Below, piece after piece: positions 41,663-51,186 of a stretch of 64,000 nucleotides of DNA. How positions within the stretch are numbered: position 1 is the first letter of the stretch; the number at the start of each line of letters is the position of its first letter. Origin of the DNA: an uncultured Chlorobiota bacterium (GTDB taxonomy: Bacteria > Bacteroidota > Ignavibacteria > UBA10030 > UBA6906); NCBI GenBank assembly GCA_900696645.1, contig CAADGV010000023.1:62001-126000 (forward strand). The letters are read 5' to 3'. Made by a program: the position numbers and the translations under genes. Under the pieces are notes generated by a model. That model had not been told where the DNA came from and made no database searches. It worked only from the letters and a program-made list of their open reading frames with translations.

Positions 41663-44600
41663 ATGGATATTTCTCTCAGACTTATTGACACGCTTGCTTC
41701 ACCCGAAGTTGTTGCACGCGGCCGTGCGTACTTCCATGACGGGCGTGTCCACCTCGACCATATTACCGACACCTTTGCTCGCGCAATGGTGGATGGTTCC
41801 GATCTGTATACGGTTGAGATACACGGCGATGCCTCCGGCATCGAAGCAAGCTGCACGTGTCCCTTCCAATGGGAGGGGAAATGCAAACATATCGTGGCGG
41901 CGATGTTTGCAGTTTTATATAGCAACGCGAAAGTCGACTATGACCCGCGTCAACTTGAGTTAAAGAAGCGTGAAGATCAGGCCACAACGTGGGTGCAGAA
42001 TGTCCGCCCGTTTCTTGCTCCATCCATAAATGACCCGGCCGAGGGAAAGGCGGATACGTCATGGCGGCTTGTGTACAGCCTGAAAATCAACGGCAGGCGC
42101 CGTCATCTGTACCCCATCAAACTCAAGCTTTCCAAAGAAGGCTTTGACGGGCAGGGAACATTGCTGAGACGTTACGATCTCTTTGGCGATCCTCATTTCG
42201 ATTTTGTTGACCGGGTGATCCTGGAGCGTATCGAAAAGGACTTCTGCACAATCGTGCCGGATCAAGCGGCTACCGGGCTGTCCGATCACATGGATGACGA
42301 CCATTCGTGGTCGATGAATGATATCATCATGGGCGATCTGTTCAACTTGCTTGTGAACAAAGAATTGTACCTCACTCATCAAACACACTATACCTTTCGA
42401 AGGCTTCATGTGAGTGCCGAGCCCGCTCGCGTGAACCTCAACGTGAGCGAGACAAACGGAGGAAGCATCGCAATTCTACCGGAACTGGAATGGCGGGGAA
42501 TGGTACATCCGTTCCCCGAAGATGCGGAGATTCTCTCAATTGACACTCCGTGGATTCTCTTCGGCAACAACGTTGTGAGGCTGGCCGGTACCAACGCGGC
42601 AGGATTCCAGACAATGCAGATGTTGAGAGACAAAGTAGTCGTGCCGCCTGCCGACCATGATGAATTCATGGACGAAATTCTTCCGCGGTTGGTAAGACGG
42701 TTCAGAGTCCGCTCCGAATTATCGACCATCAAGACAATCGAAACCGACCCCACTTTCAGAATCTATCTGAGTGAGTACAATGACAAGCTGAATATCCAGT
42801 TACGTTTTGCCTATCACAACGTGGAAGTCACCGAAGGTCAGGCAAATGAATCTGAGTACAACGCAATGTCGCAGGAATTGCTTGTTGAGCAAGGGAAGTT
42901 CGTCTATGTTCATAGAAGTCCGGACATGGAATCTCGAGCAGTCAAGAAGTTGATGGATTCATCCCTGACTCCCTATACACGGCACGACGGCTCGAAGCAT
43001 TATTTCCCGGTGATGGATCCGCTTGAGTGGCTGCTAAAGAAGCTTCCGGTTCTTGCCGGAAACGGATTTGAAATCTTCGGTCAGGAAAATCTGAAAAAGC
43101 ACCGGTTGCGCGCCGAACGCCCGAAATTCGGTATCCGGGTGTCATCGGGGATTGACTGGTTTGACCTTCGGGTTGATGTGCAGTTCGAGGAGAGTTCTAT
43201 TCCATTTCAGTCGTTTGTGGAAGCAATCCGAAGAAACGAACAATTTGTCAAGCTCGATGACGGAACATTTGGCGTCATGCCGGAACAGTGGGTGAAGAAA
43301 TTCGGACGGGTCGTTGCGCTGGGGGCCGCGGGGGACAATCTGCTGAAACTTCCCCGGACACACATCGGCCTGCTTGCCGAACTTTCCGATGGAGCCGATG
43401 AGTTCGAGAGTGATGAACAATTTGAGCAAATGCGGCAGCGCCTGCAATCATTTACCTCAATCGATACTTGCGAACTCCCCGGTTCGTTTCACGGCGAGTT
43501 GCGTCCCTATCAGAAAGCAGGTTTTGACTGGCTGCATTTCCTTCGTGAGTTTGGCGTTGGAGGAATTCTCGCGGATGACATGGGGCTTGGCAAGACGGTG
43601 CAGACACTTGCTTTGTTGCAACATGTGTATGACAATGGAGAGAGTCTTCCCAGCTTGATCGTTGTGCCGACATCTCCGCTGTTCAATTGGCAGAAGGAGA
43701 TTGAACGATTCACGCCGCAACTGCGCACGCTGCTCTATACAGGATCCGATCGCAAACAGCATCTTGAATTGTTTGACAAGTATCATCTGATTGTAACAAG
43801 CTACGGTATTCTCAGGCGTGATGTTGACATATTGAAGCAGAAGAAATTTCTGTATGTTGTTCTCGACGAATCTCAGAACATCAAGAATCCGGTGTCGATC
43901 AACGCACAGGCAACGCGAGCCCTGAGGGCACGACACAGGTTGGCGCTTTCGGGAACGCCCGTTGAAAATAACCTGAACGAACTCTGGTCGCAGTTTGCGT
44001 TTCTCAATCCGGGAATGTTGGGCTCCGAGCGTGTGTTTTCGGAACAATTCGCGAAGCCAATCGAGAAGTTTGCCGACGAACAGGCCTCAACAGCCTTGAA
44101 GCAGCTCATTTTTCCTTTCATCCTTCGACGCACGAAAGATCTTGTGGCCACCGAACTTCCCCCGAAAGTCGAGTCGGTGGTGTATTGTGAGATGGATGCT
44201 GAACAGAAGCGGCACTACGAGTACTGGCGCCGGTACTACCGTGAATCCATCTTGAACAGTATTGAAACGGTCGGGTTTCAGAAAAGCAAAATCAAAGTCC
44301 TTGAAGGATTGATGCGATTGCGGCAGGTGTGCTGTCATCCCCGGCTGGTAGAAGTCGGCTATGGCGGAACGTCCGGCAAGTTCGATGTCTTCAGCGAAAT
44401 GCTCGAGGACATTCTCGCCGAGGGCCACAAGGTATTGGTCTTTTCGCAATTCGTGAAAATGCTGACCGTGCTGCGTGAGTATTGTGATCAGAACAAGATT
44501 GTGTACGAGTACCTCGACGGCAGCACAACCAACCGGAAGGAACGAGTGGAGAGATTCCAATCTGATGATCATGTAAGGCTGTTTCTCATCAGCCTGAAAG

Positions 44601-44878
44601 CGGGAGGCACGGGTTTGAATCTGACTGCCGCCGACTACGTCATCCACTACGATCCATGGTGGAACCCTGCTGTAGAAATGCAAGCTACAGACCGAACGCA
44701 TCGCATCGGGCAGACGAAACAAGTGTTCTCCTACAAACTCATTACCCGGGAAAGTGTTGAAGAGAAGATTCTTGCACTGCAGGAAAAGAAGAAAACCCTG
44801 GTAACGAGTATCATCACAACGGATAGCGGCTTCATGAAAACACTGACGAAGCAAGATGTGGAGGCGTTGTTCAGTTAA
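41663..44878 (+). CDS. SNF2-family helicase with N-terminal SWIM zinc finger
   Basis: A 1071-residue protein. A SWIM finger near residues 55-80 has the CxCx(n)CxH pattern (SCTCPFQWEGKCKHIV). The SNF2 core covers about 610-1070: motif I ADDMGLGKTVQT, motif II LDESQNIKN (DESQ in place of DEAH), motif III ALSGTPVENNLNELW, and motifs V-VI LKAGGTGLNLTAADYV and ATDRTHRIGQTK. It translocates on double-stranded DNA, probably remodelling protein-DNA complexes or aiding transcription. It is alone in its unit; a cobalamin adenosyltransferase gene follows. Confidence 0.93.
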   Translation: MDISLRLIDTLASPEVVARGRAYFHDGRVHLDHITDTFARAMVDGSDLYTVEIHGDASGIEASCTCPFQWEGKCKHIVAAMFAVLYSNAKVDYDPRQLELKKREDQATTWVQNVRPFLAPSINDPAEGKADTSWRLVYSLKINGRRRHLYPIKLKLSKEGFDGQGTLLRRYDLFGDPHFDFVDRVILERIEKDFCTIVPDQAATGLSDHMDDDHSWSMNDIIMGDLFNLLVNKELYLTHQTHYTFRRLHVSAEPARVNLNVSETNGGSIAILPELEWRGMVHPFPEDAEILSIDTPWILFGNNVVRLAGTNAAGFQTMQMLRDKVVVPPADHDEFMDEILPRLVRRFRVRSELSTIKTIETDPTFRIYLSEYNDKLNIQLRFAYHNVEVTEGQANESEYNAMSQELLVEQGKFVYVHRSPDMESRAVKKLMDSSLTPYTRHDGSKHYFPVMDPLEWLLKKLPVLAGNGFEIFGQENLKKHRLRAERPKFGIRVSSGIDWFDLRVDVQFEESSIPFQSFVEAIRRNEQFVKLDDGTFGVMPEQWVKKFGRVVALGAAGDNLLKLPRTHIGLLAELSDGADEFESDEQFEQMRQRLQSFTSIDTCELPGSFHGELRPYQKAGFDWLHFLREFGVGGILADDMGLGKTVQTLALLQHVYDNGESLPSLIVVPTSPLFNWQKEIERFTPQLRTLLYTGSDRKQHLELFDKYHLIVTSYGILRRDVDILKQKKFLYVVLDESQNIKNPVSINAQATRALRARHRLALSGTPVENNLNELWSQFAFLNPGMLGSERVFSEQFAKPIEKFADEQASTALKQLIFPFILRRTKDLVATELPPKVESVVYCEMDAEQKRHYEYWRRYYRESILNSIETVGFQKSKIKVLEGLMRLRQVCCHPRLVEVGYGGTSGKFDVFSEMLEDILAEGHKVLVFSQFVKMLTVLREYCDQNKIVYEYLDGSTTNRKERVERFQSDDHVRLFLISLKAGGTGLNLTAADYVIHYDPWWNPAVEMQATDRTHRIGQTKQVFSYKLITRESVEEKILALQEKKKTLVTSIITTDSGFMKTLTKQDVEALFS

Positions 44879-44971
44879 GCTCGTCTTGCCGGATCAATTC
44901 GTATTCGGCAGCCTCGTTGCTTGTCAGGGGGTGAATGCCTAAATTCCGACACAGATTTGCGAACTATACCA

Positions 44972-45514
44972 TTGAAAATCTACACCAAAACCGGCGACAA
45001 AGGTGATACCTCACTCTTCGGCGGACAGCGCGTTCCCAAAGACGCACTACGTATTGAAGCGTACGGCACCGTCGACGAATTGAATTCCGTTCTCGGTATT
45101 GTGCGTGCCGACAACACGGATGCAGAAATTGATGCGGTTCTCGACAGAGTTCAGAATGATCTGTTTGAACTTGGGGCAGACCTTGCAACACCGAGATCCG
45201 CTGCAACGAAGCAGGTCAAGCGTATCGAACCTAAAGATTCCAAACATCTTGAAAAGAGCATTGATTCGTTCGAGATGCATCTCAAGCCGTTGCGCTCGTT
45301 TATTCTCCCGGGCGGATCACCGGTTGCATCGCGGCTTCACTTTGCCCGAACCGTGTGCCGCCGCGCAGAACGGACGGTTGTTCGCCTGTCACGTAACGAG
45401 GATATCGGAGACGGAATTACGATCTTTCTTAACAGACTTTCGGACTTGCTGTTTGTGATGGCGCGGTATGCGAATCACGTTGCCAATATCCCTGAAACAA
45501 AGTGGAAATCGTAA
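44972..45514 (+). CDS. PduO-type ATP:cob(I)alamin adenosyltransferase
   Basis: A 180-residue enzyme transferring the 5'-deoxyadenosyl group of ATP to cob(I)alamin. The family start KIYTKTGDKGDTSLFGG and the catalytic CRRAERTVVRL helix are present. The best start by homology is the TTG at 44972, giving MKIYTKTGD; two other in-frame TTG codons upstream (44921 and 44957) are possible, and none has a strong SD. It overlaps, or abuts, the M28 peptidase gene depending on that gene's start. Cobalamin use fits the radical SAM gene at 28191. Confidence 0.92.
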   Translation: MKIYTKTGDKGDTSLFGGQRVPKDALRIEAYGTVDELNSVLGIVRADNTDAEIDAVLDRVQNDLFELGADLATPRSAATKQVKRIEPKDSKHLEKSIDSFEMHLKPLRSFILPGGSPVASRLHFARTVCRRAERTVVRLSRNEDIGDGITIFLNRLSDLLFVMARYANHVANIPETKWKS

Positions 45515-47828
45515 CTTGCTCACAAAACTCACCCTTCTTCTCCCGCTTCTTGTTCTCTTCTTCTCCGATTCTTTTTCACAAAAGACAGAATTCTCCCAAG
45601 AGAATGCCATCCCCATTCTGAAGACTCTCGTGCTGGATATCGGCCCCCGCCCGATGGGCTCGCCTGCCGAACAACGTGCGCTGAATTTTGCCGCCGGGAA
45701 GTTCAAGGAATACGGCTGCGACACAAGTTACGTTCTGCCGATGACGGTTGCCGCGGGAGTCAACACGAGAAGCGGCGTGGCTGTCGGCGTGAAGAAGGGG
45801 AAGACCAACCGCATTATTGTTATTGGCGGGCATATCGATTCTTCCGGACCGGAAATACCCGGCGCAAACGACGATGGCTCCGGAACCGCATGTGTGATTG
45901 AACTTGCGCGTGTGATCTGCAGGCGCGAAACCGAATCAACTGTGTACTTCTGCTGTTGGGGCGGTGAAGAACAGGGTTTACGCGGCTCCACATTCTTTGT
46001 GAATAATTTCGAGCATCTCGACAGCGTGGTTCTCATGTTGCAACTCGACATGGCCGACGGCTCAAGCCATCTTATCGCTGATCCGGATGGCAGCAATGCA
46101 AGTGCTCCGTCGTGGCTGGTGAAATCGGCGTTCGATATTTTCTATCACGACTTGGAAAAATCCGGACTGGTATATCACACCGCCTCGTCAACGCTGAATC
46201 TTGCCGCGGGTGGCGCATTCGGTTCAGATCATATTCCGTTCATCGACAAGGGAATTCCCGCAATCGACTTCACGAGCGATGTTACGTTCCCGATTCACAC
46301 GCCGCAGGATAATTGGGAGAACTTCACCCCATCGGGACTGAAGCGATCGGGCGATCTTGTGCTGAAGTTGTTCGAGAAGTATGACGGCGGCGTGCCTTCA
46401 CGAACAACGGAACAATATCAGATGATTCAATTCGGGTCACAGGTGTTCTTCATCTCATATCCGGTCATTTGGGTGTTTATCGGAATTTCTCTCGCGGTTG
46501 CAGTTGTTGCATTTGTCCGTGCCCGCAAGAACCGGATTGTTCCTGACCCGGAAAAGAAAATCAAATGGTCACGATTCAAACTCATTGGTGCTGCACTCGT
46601 TCTTCAACTATTTGTCTGGAGTTCAGAAACAGTTGTCGGACTGATCGGGGGATATCGTTTTCCGTGGGTGAACAATGAAACAGGATTTCTCATTCTCGGC
46701 GTGCTGTGCGGACTGATAGGGTTGTGGTTTGTTCTGCAGGCTGTCGGACGATACAGATTGAGTGAGGATGCGTATGTGTTCGTCCGTCCTGCGTTGGTTT
46801 CTCTTTTTGTCATGACGCTGCTTTCAACGTATCTCACTCACGAACTTGGAATGTATCTGGCTGCTTCGCTGTTATGCATGTCCTTGGCGACATTTGTCAA
46901 GAAACCCGCGGCGAAGCTTGTTTTTTTCGCTGCTGCATTTCTCGTGATGTACAAACTTATCTTTTTTGACGGATTAGGATTGTTCCAGCGCGGCCTCGCG
47001 CAGAATCAAGTTTCCGTTTTCTGGCAGAAGGGCTTGTTTCATCTTGGCTACGTTGTCGTCTTTACGGGATTGTCGCTCCCGTTTGTGTACGGCTTTGCCG
47101 CCATGTACCGGGGCTCGGGAGTTGACTTGTTCTGGTTAAGAAGATTGAGAAAGGGAAGCGGGCTTCTTGTGATATCACTCGCCGCTGTCAGTGTTGCCAC
47201 ATATCTTCTCGCGCAACCTGTGTACGACAATCTGTGGTTCAACAACGTTCGGGTTGCTCATCAGTATCAAATCGGCGCCGATACAAGTTCGTTGACCATC
47301 AAAAGTTCAGAGTACTTTGAAGGATTAACCGGCACAATCAATGGACGCGACACCACATTGACCGGAAGGCAGAATTATGCAGCGGTTCAGGAAGCGAAGG
47401 GGTTCTCAGTGAATTGGGTCGGCGTGTCACAATCAGTTGATGAACCGGCGAAAATCTCCGACTCGACCTGGCGAATCGAGCGTGTGCTTGAACTTCACTC
47501 TCAATTCAGGCCGTTGTCGGTAAGTGTGGTGTATGAAAGCGATCAACCCTTCGAAGTACAATCACAATGGGCGCACGGACCGCAAGTCCGGGATCGCAGA
47601 TTGCGGGAAACAGAGATGCGGAAAGTGTTCCGGTGGTATTCCTTTCCCGATACATTGTTGAGGATTCCGGTGACCTTCACGCTGCGCGATACGCAACGCG
47701 TAACCGAACGTGTTGAAGTGGTGTTTGACTCTGTCGCGTTTCCAATCAGGTTGCAGCGTGAGTTTACCAATATCGAATACCGGACAACCATCTCCGCCGT
47801 TGATTCATTTGCAATTGCGAAGCGATGA
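45468..47828 (+). CDS. M28 aminopeptidase-like protein with C-terminal membrane region
   Basis: A 786-residue protein. A signal-type N-terminus (LTKLTLLLPLLVLFFSDSFS) precedes the M28 domain (about 45-310) with zinc motifs IGGHIDSSG, ANDDGSGTA, GGEEQGLRGS and HTPQD. About eight hydrophobic helices (about 325-600) follow, then a beta-rich C-terminal part. The layout resembles other membrane M28 peptidases with an extracytoplasmic catalytic domain. The ATG at 45468 overlaps the upstream gene by 47 bp; a TTG at 45516 directly after that gene is an equal candidate. The stop overlaps the next ATG (ATGA). Confidence 0.85.
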   Translation: MRITLPISLKQSGNRNLLTKLTLLLPLLVLFFSDSFSQKTEFSQENAIPILKTLVLDIGPRPMGSPAEQRALNFAAGKFKEYGCDTSYVLPMTVAAGVNTRSGVAVGVKKGKTNRIIVIGGHIDSSGPEIPGANDDGSGTACVIELARVICRRETESTVYFCCWGGEEQGLRGSTFFVNNFEHLDSVVLMLQLDMADGSSHLIADPDGSNASAPSWLVKSAFDIFYHDLEKSGLVYHTASSTLNLAAGGAFGSDHIPFIDKGIPAIDFTSDVTFPIHTPQDNWENFTPSGLKRSGDLVLKLFEKYDGGVPSRTTEQYQMIQFGSQVFFISYPVIWVFIGISLAVAVVAFVRARKNRIVPDPEKKIKWSRFKLIGAALVLQLFVWSSETVVGLIGGYRFPWVNNETGFLILGVLCGLIGLWFVLQAVGRYRLSEDAYVFVRPALVSLFVMTLLSTYLTHELGMYLAASLLCMSLATFVKKPAAKLVFFAAAFLVMYKLIFFDGLGLFQRGLAQNQVSVFWQKGLFHLGYVVVFTGLSLPFVYGFAAMYRGSGVDLFWLRRLRKGSGLLVISLAAVSVATYLLAQPVYDNLWFNNVRVAHQYQIGADTSSLTIKSSEYFEGLTGTINGRDTTLTGRQNYAAVQEAKGFSVNWVGVSQSVDEPAKISDSTWRIERVLELHSQFRPLSVSVVYESDQPFEVQSQWAHGPQVRDRRLRETEMRKVFRWYSFPDTLLRIPVTFTLRDTQRVTERVEVVFDSVAFPIRLQREFTNIEYRTTISAVDSFAIAKR

Positions 47829-48727
47829 AAGGGAAGAAAAAATACAATCGTACGGCGACGGCAACAAGCGCATTCGGAACAGCGGGCCGCATCGGCCACG
47901 ATGCTTCGAAATTCTACGCAAGCAAACTGTACGATGGGTTGCGGTCAGAAGAGAACGGAGCGCAAGACGAAAACCCGGTCCCGCCTGCGTTGCGTGATAC
48001 AATTATTTGTGCAAGCAGCGAGAGGATGGATCTTCCCGATAATTCCATCCACGTGATGATCACCTCTCCTCCCTACAACGTTACGAAAGAATACGATGAC
48101 GATCTTACGCTGGATGAGTATCGTCTGTTGCTGAAGAGAGTCTTTGCCGAAACCTACCGCGTGTTGGTAGATGGAGGAAGAGCCTGCGTCAATGTTGCGA
48201 ATCTCGGACGCAAGCCGTACATCCCGCTGCACGCCTACATTATTCATGATATGCAGGAAATTGGATACAAGATGAGGGGGGAGATTATCTGGGACAAAGC
48301 ATCGAGCGCAAGTCCCTCGACAGCGTGGGGAAGCTGGCAATCCGCCAGCAATCCGACGCTGCGCGACATTCACGAATACATACTCATCTTCTCAAAAGGC
48401 AACTACTCCCGATCAAAAGGGGAGAAGAAGAACACAATCAAGAAAGAGGAATTCCTCGAATTCACAAAAAGTGTCTGGCGATTTCCCGCAGAACGGGCGA
48501 AGCGTGTCGGGCATCCCGCGCCGTTTCCTGTCGAGTTGCCGCGCCGCCTGATTGAGCTGTACACTTTTGCAGGCGACGTTGTGCTTGATCCGTTCTGCGG
48601 CAGCGGCACAACATGTCTGGCGGCAAAGAAATGCGGCCGTTCATACGTGGGATACGATGTGAGTGAGAAGTATGTCAAGCTTTCTCAGCGTCGCCTTGAG
48701 TTGGATAGTTCTTTGGAATTGAAATAG
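47825..48727 (+). CDS. Orphan DNA methyltransferase, beta class (probably N4-cytosine)
   Basis: A 300-residue SAM-dependent DNA methyltransferase. The catalytic motif TSPPYNV is near residue 78, and the SAM-binding motif LDPFCGSGTT near 257, giving the motif IV-before-I order of the beta class. TSPPY is typical of N4-cytosine or some N6-adenine enzymes. A variable target-recognition stretch lies between about 150 and 225 (SKGEKKNTIKKEEFLEF). No restriction endonuclease is adjacent, so it appears to be orphan. Target sequence unknown. Start overlaps the M28 gene by 4 bp. Confidence 0.88.
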   Translation: MKGKKKYNRTATATSAFGTAGRIGHDASKFYASKLYDGLRSEENGAQDENPVPPALRDTIICASSERMDLPDNSIHVMITSPPYNVTKEYDDDLTLDEYRLLLKRVFAETYRVLVDGGRACVNVANLGRKPYIPLHAYIIHDMQEIGYKMRGEIIWDKASSASPSTAWGSWQSASNPTLRDIHEYILIFSKGNYSRSKGEKKNTIKKEEFLEFTKSVWRFPAERAKRVGHPAPFPVELPRRLIELYTFAGDVVLDPFCGSGTTCLAAKKCGRSYVGYDVSEKYVKLSQRRLELDSSLELK

Positions 48728-48731
48728 GTTG

Positions 48732-49490
48732 ATGGAAACTGTTCTCAACGTTCAGAATCTCTCCAAGCGCTACAACGGCCTTATCGCCGTTGACGGCGTC
48801 AGCTTTGATGTCTTCTCGCGGGAAATCTTCGGAATTCTCGGCCCGAATGGCGCGGGTAAAACCAGCACGCTCGAAATGATTGAAACACTCAGGCCAATCG
48901 ACGGCGGTGAAATCATACTCAGCGGCCTCGACGTCAGAACCCGGCCGCAGCAGGTGAAACGCATCATCGGTGTACAGCTGCAATCGTCTTCGTTCTTCGA
49001 CAAGCTGAATCTGAAGGAACTCCTGGAGTTGTTTGGAGAGATGTACGGGCGTCGCGTAGATCCGATGCGGTTGCTTGCAGAAGTGGAACTTGAGGATAAG
49101 GCGAAGTCTCAAGTGGTACATCTTTCGGGCGGACAGAAGCAACGATTCTCGATTGCGGCGGCACTCGTGAACGACCCGGTTGTTCTCTTTCTGGATGAAC
49201 CAACAACAGGCCTTGACCCGCAATCACGAAGACACCTCTGGGGTGTTATCAAGCGCATCCGCTCGGAGGGGAAAACTATTGTTATCACAACACATTACAT
49301 GGAAGAAGCGGAAGAACTTTGCGACCGGGTTGCCATCATGGATAAAGGGAAGATCATTGCGCTCGATAAGCCGCAAGTGCTGATCAGCAAACTCGTCTCT
49401 GGCGGATTCAAGAAGGAACGGGTCGAGCGGCTCGCCAATCTCGAGGATGTGTTCCTGAGTTTGACAGGGCATTTGTTGAGGGAGGATTAG
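48732..49490 (+). CDS. ABC transporter ATP-binding protein
   Basis: A 252-residue ATPase subunit: Walker A GPNGAGKTST, Q-loop in VQLQSSS, signature LSGGQKQRFS, Walker B VLFLDEPTTG, and H-loop in VITTHYMEE. It is of the ABC-2 exporter (DrrA/NatA) type but ends soon after the core domain, without the long C-terminal tail. It pairs with the permease gene 5 bp downstream. The substrate (drug, lipid or polysaccharide) cannot be set. Confidence 0.93.
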   Translation: METVLNVQNLSKRYNGLIAVDGVSFDVFSREIFGILGPNGAGKTSTLEMIETLRPIDGGEIILSGLDVRTRPQQVKRIIGVQLQSSSFFDKLNLKELLELFGEMYGRRVDPMRLLAEVELEDKAKSQVVHLSGGQKQRFSIAAALVNDPVVLFLDEPTTGLDPQSRRHLWGVIKRIRSEGKTIVITTHYMEEAEELCDRVAIMDKGKIIALDKPQVLISKLVSGGFKKERVERLANLEDVFLSLTGHLLRED

Positions 49491-49495
49491 CTCTG

Positions 49496-50563
49496 ATGCG
49501 TCTCAAATGGAAATTGTTCATCGCGTCAATGAAGATGCTTCTGCGTCAAAGGGAGGCGATTCTCTGGTCGCTTATCCTGCCGTTGTTCATGATACTGCTT
49601 TTTAGTTTTGTTCGTTTCGACGGCATCGGGCGTGTGGAATTAGGCATTGTCAATGAAGCCGGTGTGCACGCGTCAGGACTGCTGACCGCCTTGAGAGAGG
49701 TTAAGACGCTGAAGATGTTTGAGGGCGAGAGAGAATCCGAGCTTCAGTTGTTGAAGAAGGGGGAACGGGCCGTCGTACTTATTGTGCCGCCGGACTACCA
49801 ACCCGGTTACGCACTTGAGATGGCAGCCTTCACTAATGACGCGAAGCCACAGGAATCACAACTCGGCCTGTTGATTCTACAACGTGTGCTGGATGAGATT
49901 ACGTTTGCCGAACGCGGCGAATCCGGACGCATCAAACTGAATGCGCAGATGGTAGAAAGCCGCAACCTCACGTACTTCGATTTCGTTGCCCCCGGCATCC
50001 TTTCAATGTCGATTATGCAGCTTGGTATTTTCGGTGTTGCGTTCGGCTTCGTGTCGATGAAGAAACGGGGGATTCTCCGCCGCTTGTTCGTCACGCCCAT
50101 CAACCCGAACGATTTCATTATATCATCTGTTGCAATGCGTCTTGTTCTTGTCATGACGCAAATCGTGATCATGACGCTTGTTCCATACTTCTTTCTCGAT
50201 CTGCATTTCATCGGGAGTTTCTGGAGGATGTTCGTTGTCGGCATGTTCGGTGCAATTGTGTTCCTTGCGCTTGGCTTCGCCATTGCGGGTACGAGCAAGA
50301 GCGAAGATCAGGTCGCGCCGCTTGCCAATATTATTGCGATGCCCATGATGCTGCTGTCGGGGATCTTCTTCAGCCGCGACTCGCTGCCGGGGTTTATCCG
50401 CTCTGTTGTGGATCTTCTTCCGCTTTCATATTTGGCCGATGCAATGCGTTCCATTGCAATCGATGATGCAACTCTTACGCAGATTTTGCCGCAACTCGGC
50501 GGGTTGGGTGTATGGTCTGTCATTTCAATTATTATTGCGGTGAAGATGTTTCGGTGGGAGTGA
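49496..50563 (+). CDS. ABC-2 type transporter permease
   Basis: A 355-residue membrane protein with one N-terminal helix (about 20-40), a large extracytoplasmic loop (about 45-165) and five helices toward the C-terminus (about 165-350), the usual ABC-2 layout. It contains the RRLFVTPINPNDF segment and the ABC-2 signature-like stretch MLLSGIFFSRDSLPGF. The partner ATPase is encoded immediately upstream. Together they form a two-gene exporter; cargo unknown. Confidence 0.92.
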   Translation: MRLKWKLFIASMKMLLRQREAILWSLILPLFMILLFSFVRFDGIGRVELGIVNEAGVHASGLLTALREVKTLKMFEGERESELQLLKKGERAVVLIVPPDYQPGYALEMAAFTNDAKPQESQLGLLILQRVLDEITFAERGESGRIKLNAQMVESRNLTYFDFVAPGILSMSIMQLGIFGVAFGFVSMKKRGILRRLFVTPINPNDFIISSVAMRLVLVMTQIVIMTLVPYFFLDLHFIGSFWRMFVVGMFGAIVFLALGFAIAGTSKSEDQVAPLANIIAMPMMLLSGIFFSRDSLPGFIRSVVDLLPLSYLADAMRSIAIDDATLTQILPQLGGLGVWSVISIIIAVKMFRWE

Positions 50564-50603
50564 GCGTTGTATGTATCAGAGAAGGGCGGCAACGAAACTT
50601 TTC

Positions 50604-50632
50604 TTGACTCTTCTCCACCTTCTTTGTATTAT
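50604..50632 (+). promoter_or_regulatory. Putative nuo operon promoter
   Basis: TTGACT (50604-50609) and TATTAT (50627-50632) are 17 bp apart. A leader of about 85 nt would precede nuoA and contain the hairpin at 50662-50686. Confidence 0.5.
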
Positions 50633-50661
50633 TATTCGGGTTAACTTTCTCTCCGTTCATA

Positions 50662-50686
50662 TGTCGTTTGTACTTGGTCAACGACA
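50662..50686 (+). other. Hairpin in the nuo leader
   Basis: TGTCGTT (50662-50668) pairs perfectly with AACGACA (50680-50686) around an 11-nt loop, 40 nt before nuoA. No U-run follows. It could stabilise the transcript or bind a regulator; this is inference. Confidence 0.3.
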
Positions 50687-50726
50687 CACAACACGCATCA
50701 CCTGATTCTCAGGAGACACCTACTTC

Positions 50727-51164
50727 ATGCTCACCGAATTTGGACGGGTATTTCTGTTTTTCCTCGTAGGGTTGGTATTTGTTGCAGGCGGTTTGATTTT
50801 TGCCTGGTTGTTGCGCCCCAACAGACCCTATCCGAGCAAACTCACCACATACGAATGTGGCGAGTCGCCCATTGGTGACACTCGAGTCCGCTTCAATATC
50901 CGCTTCTACGTTATTGCCCTCATCTTTATCATCTTCGATGTTGAAGTCGTATTCTTGTTCCCTTGGGCTACTGTTTTCAAAGAGTTGGGCTGGTTTGCGT
51001 TTATTGAGATGTTCGTGTTTCTCACCATTCTGTTCGTCGGGTACGCATACGTATGGCGCAACGGCGACCTTGACTGGGACAAGCCGGAGCCGAAAATTCC
51101 GAAGTACGAGAAGGGAGTAGGCGTGAGAGAAACGCATTTAATGGAAGAAGAAGTTGTTGCATGA
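50727..51164 (+). CDS. nuoA: NADH-quinone oxidoreductase subunit A
   Basis: A 145-residue membrane subunit with three helices (about 7-30, 60-85 and 92-112). The TM1-TM2 loop carries [17 protein letters not shown], with the Cys used in the conformational loop, and [21 protein letters not shown]. The acidic/basic tail beyond 115 is longer than in E. coli. AGGAGA precedes the ATG by 10 bp. It begins the 11-gene nuo operon. Confidence 0.95.
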   Translation: MLTEFGRVFLFFLVGLVFVAGGLIFAWLLRPNRPYPSKLTTYECGESPIGDTRVRFNIRFYVIALIFIIFDVEVVFLFPWATVFKELGWFAFIEMFVFLTILFVGYAYVWRNGDLDWDKPEPKIPKYEKGVGVRETHLMEEEVVA

Positions 51165-51186
51165 CCTCATAGACTGAAGAGGAATT

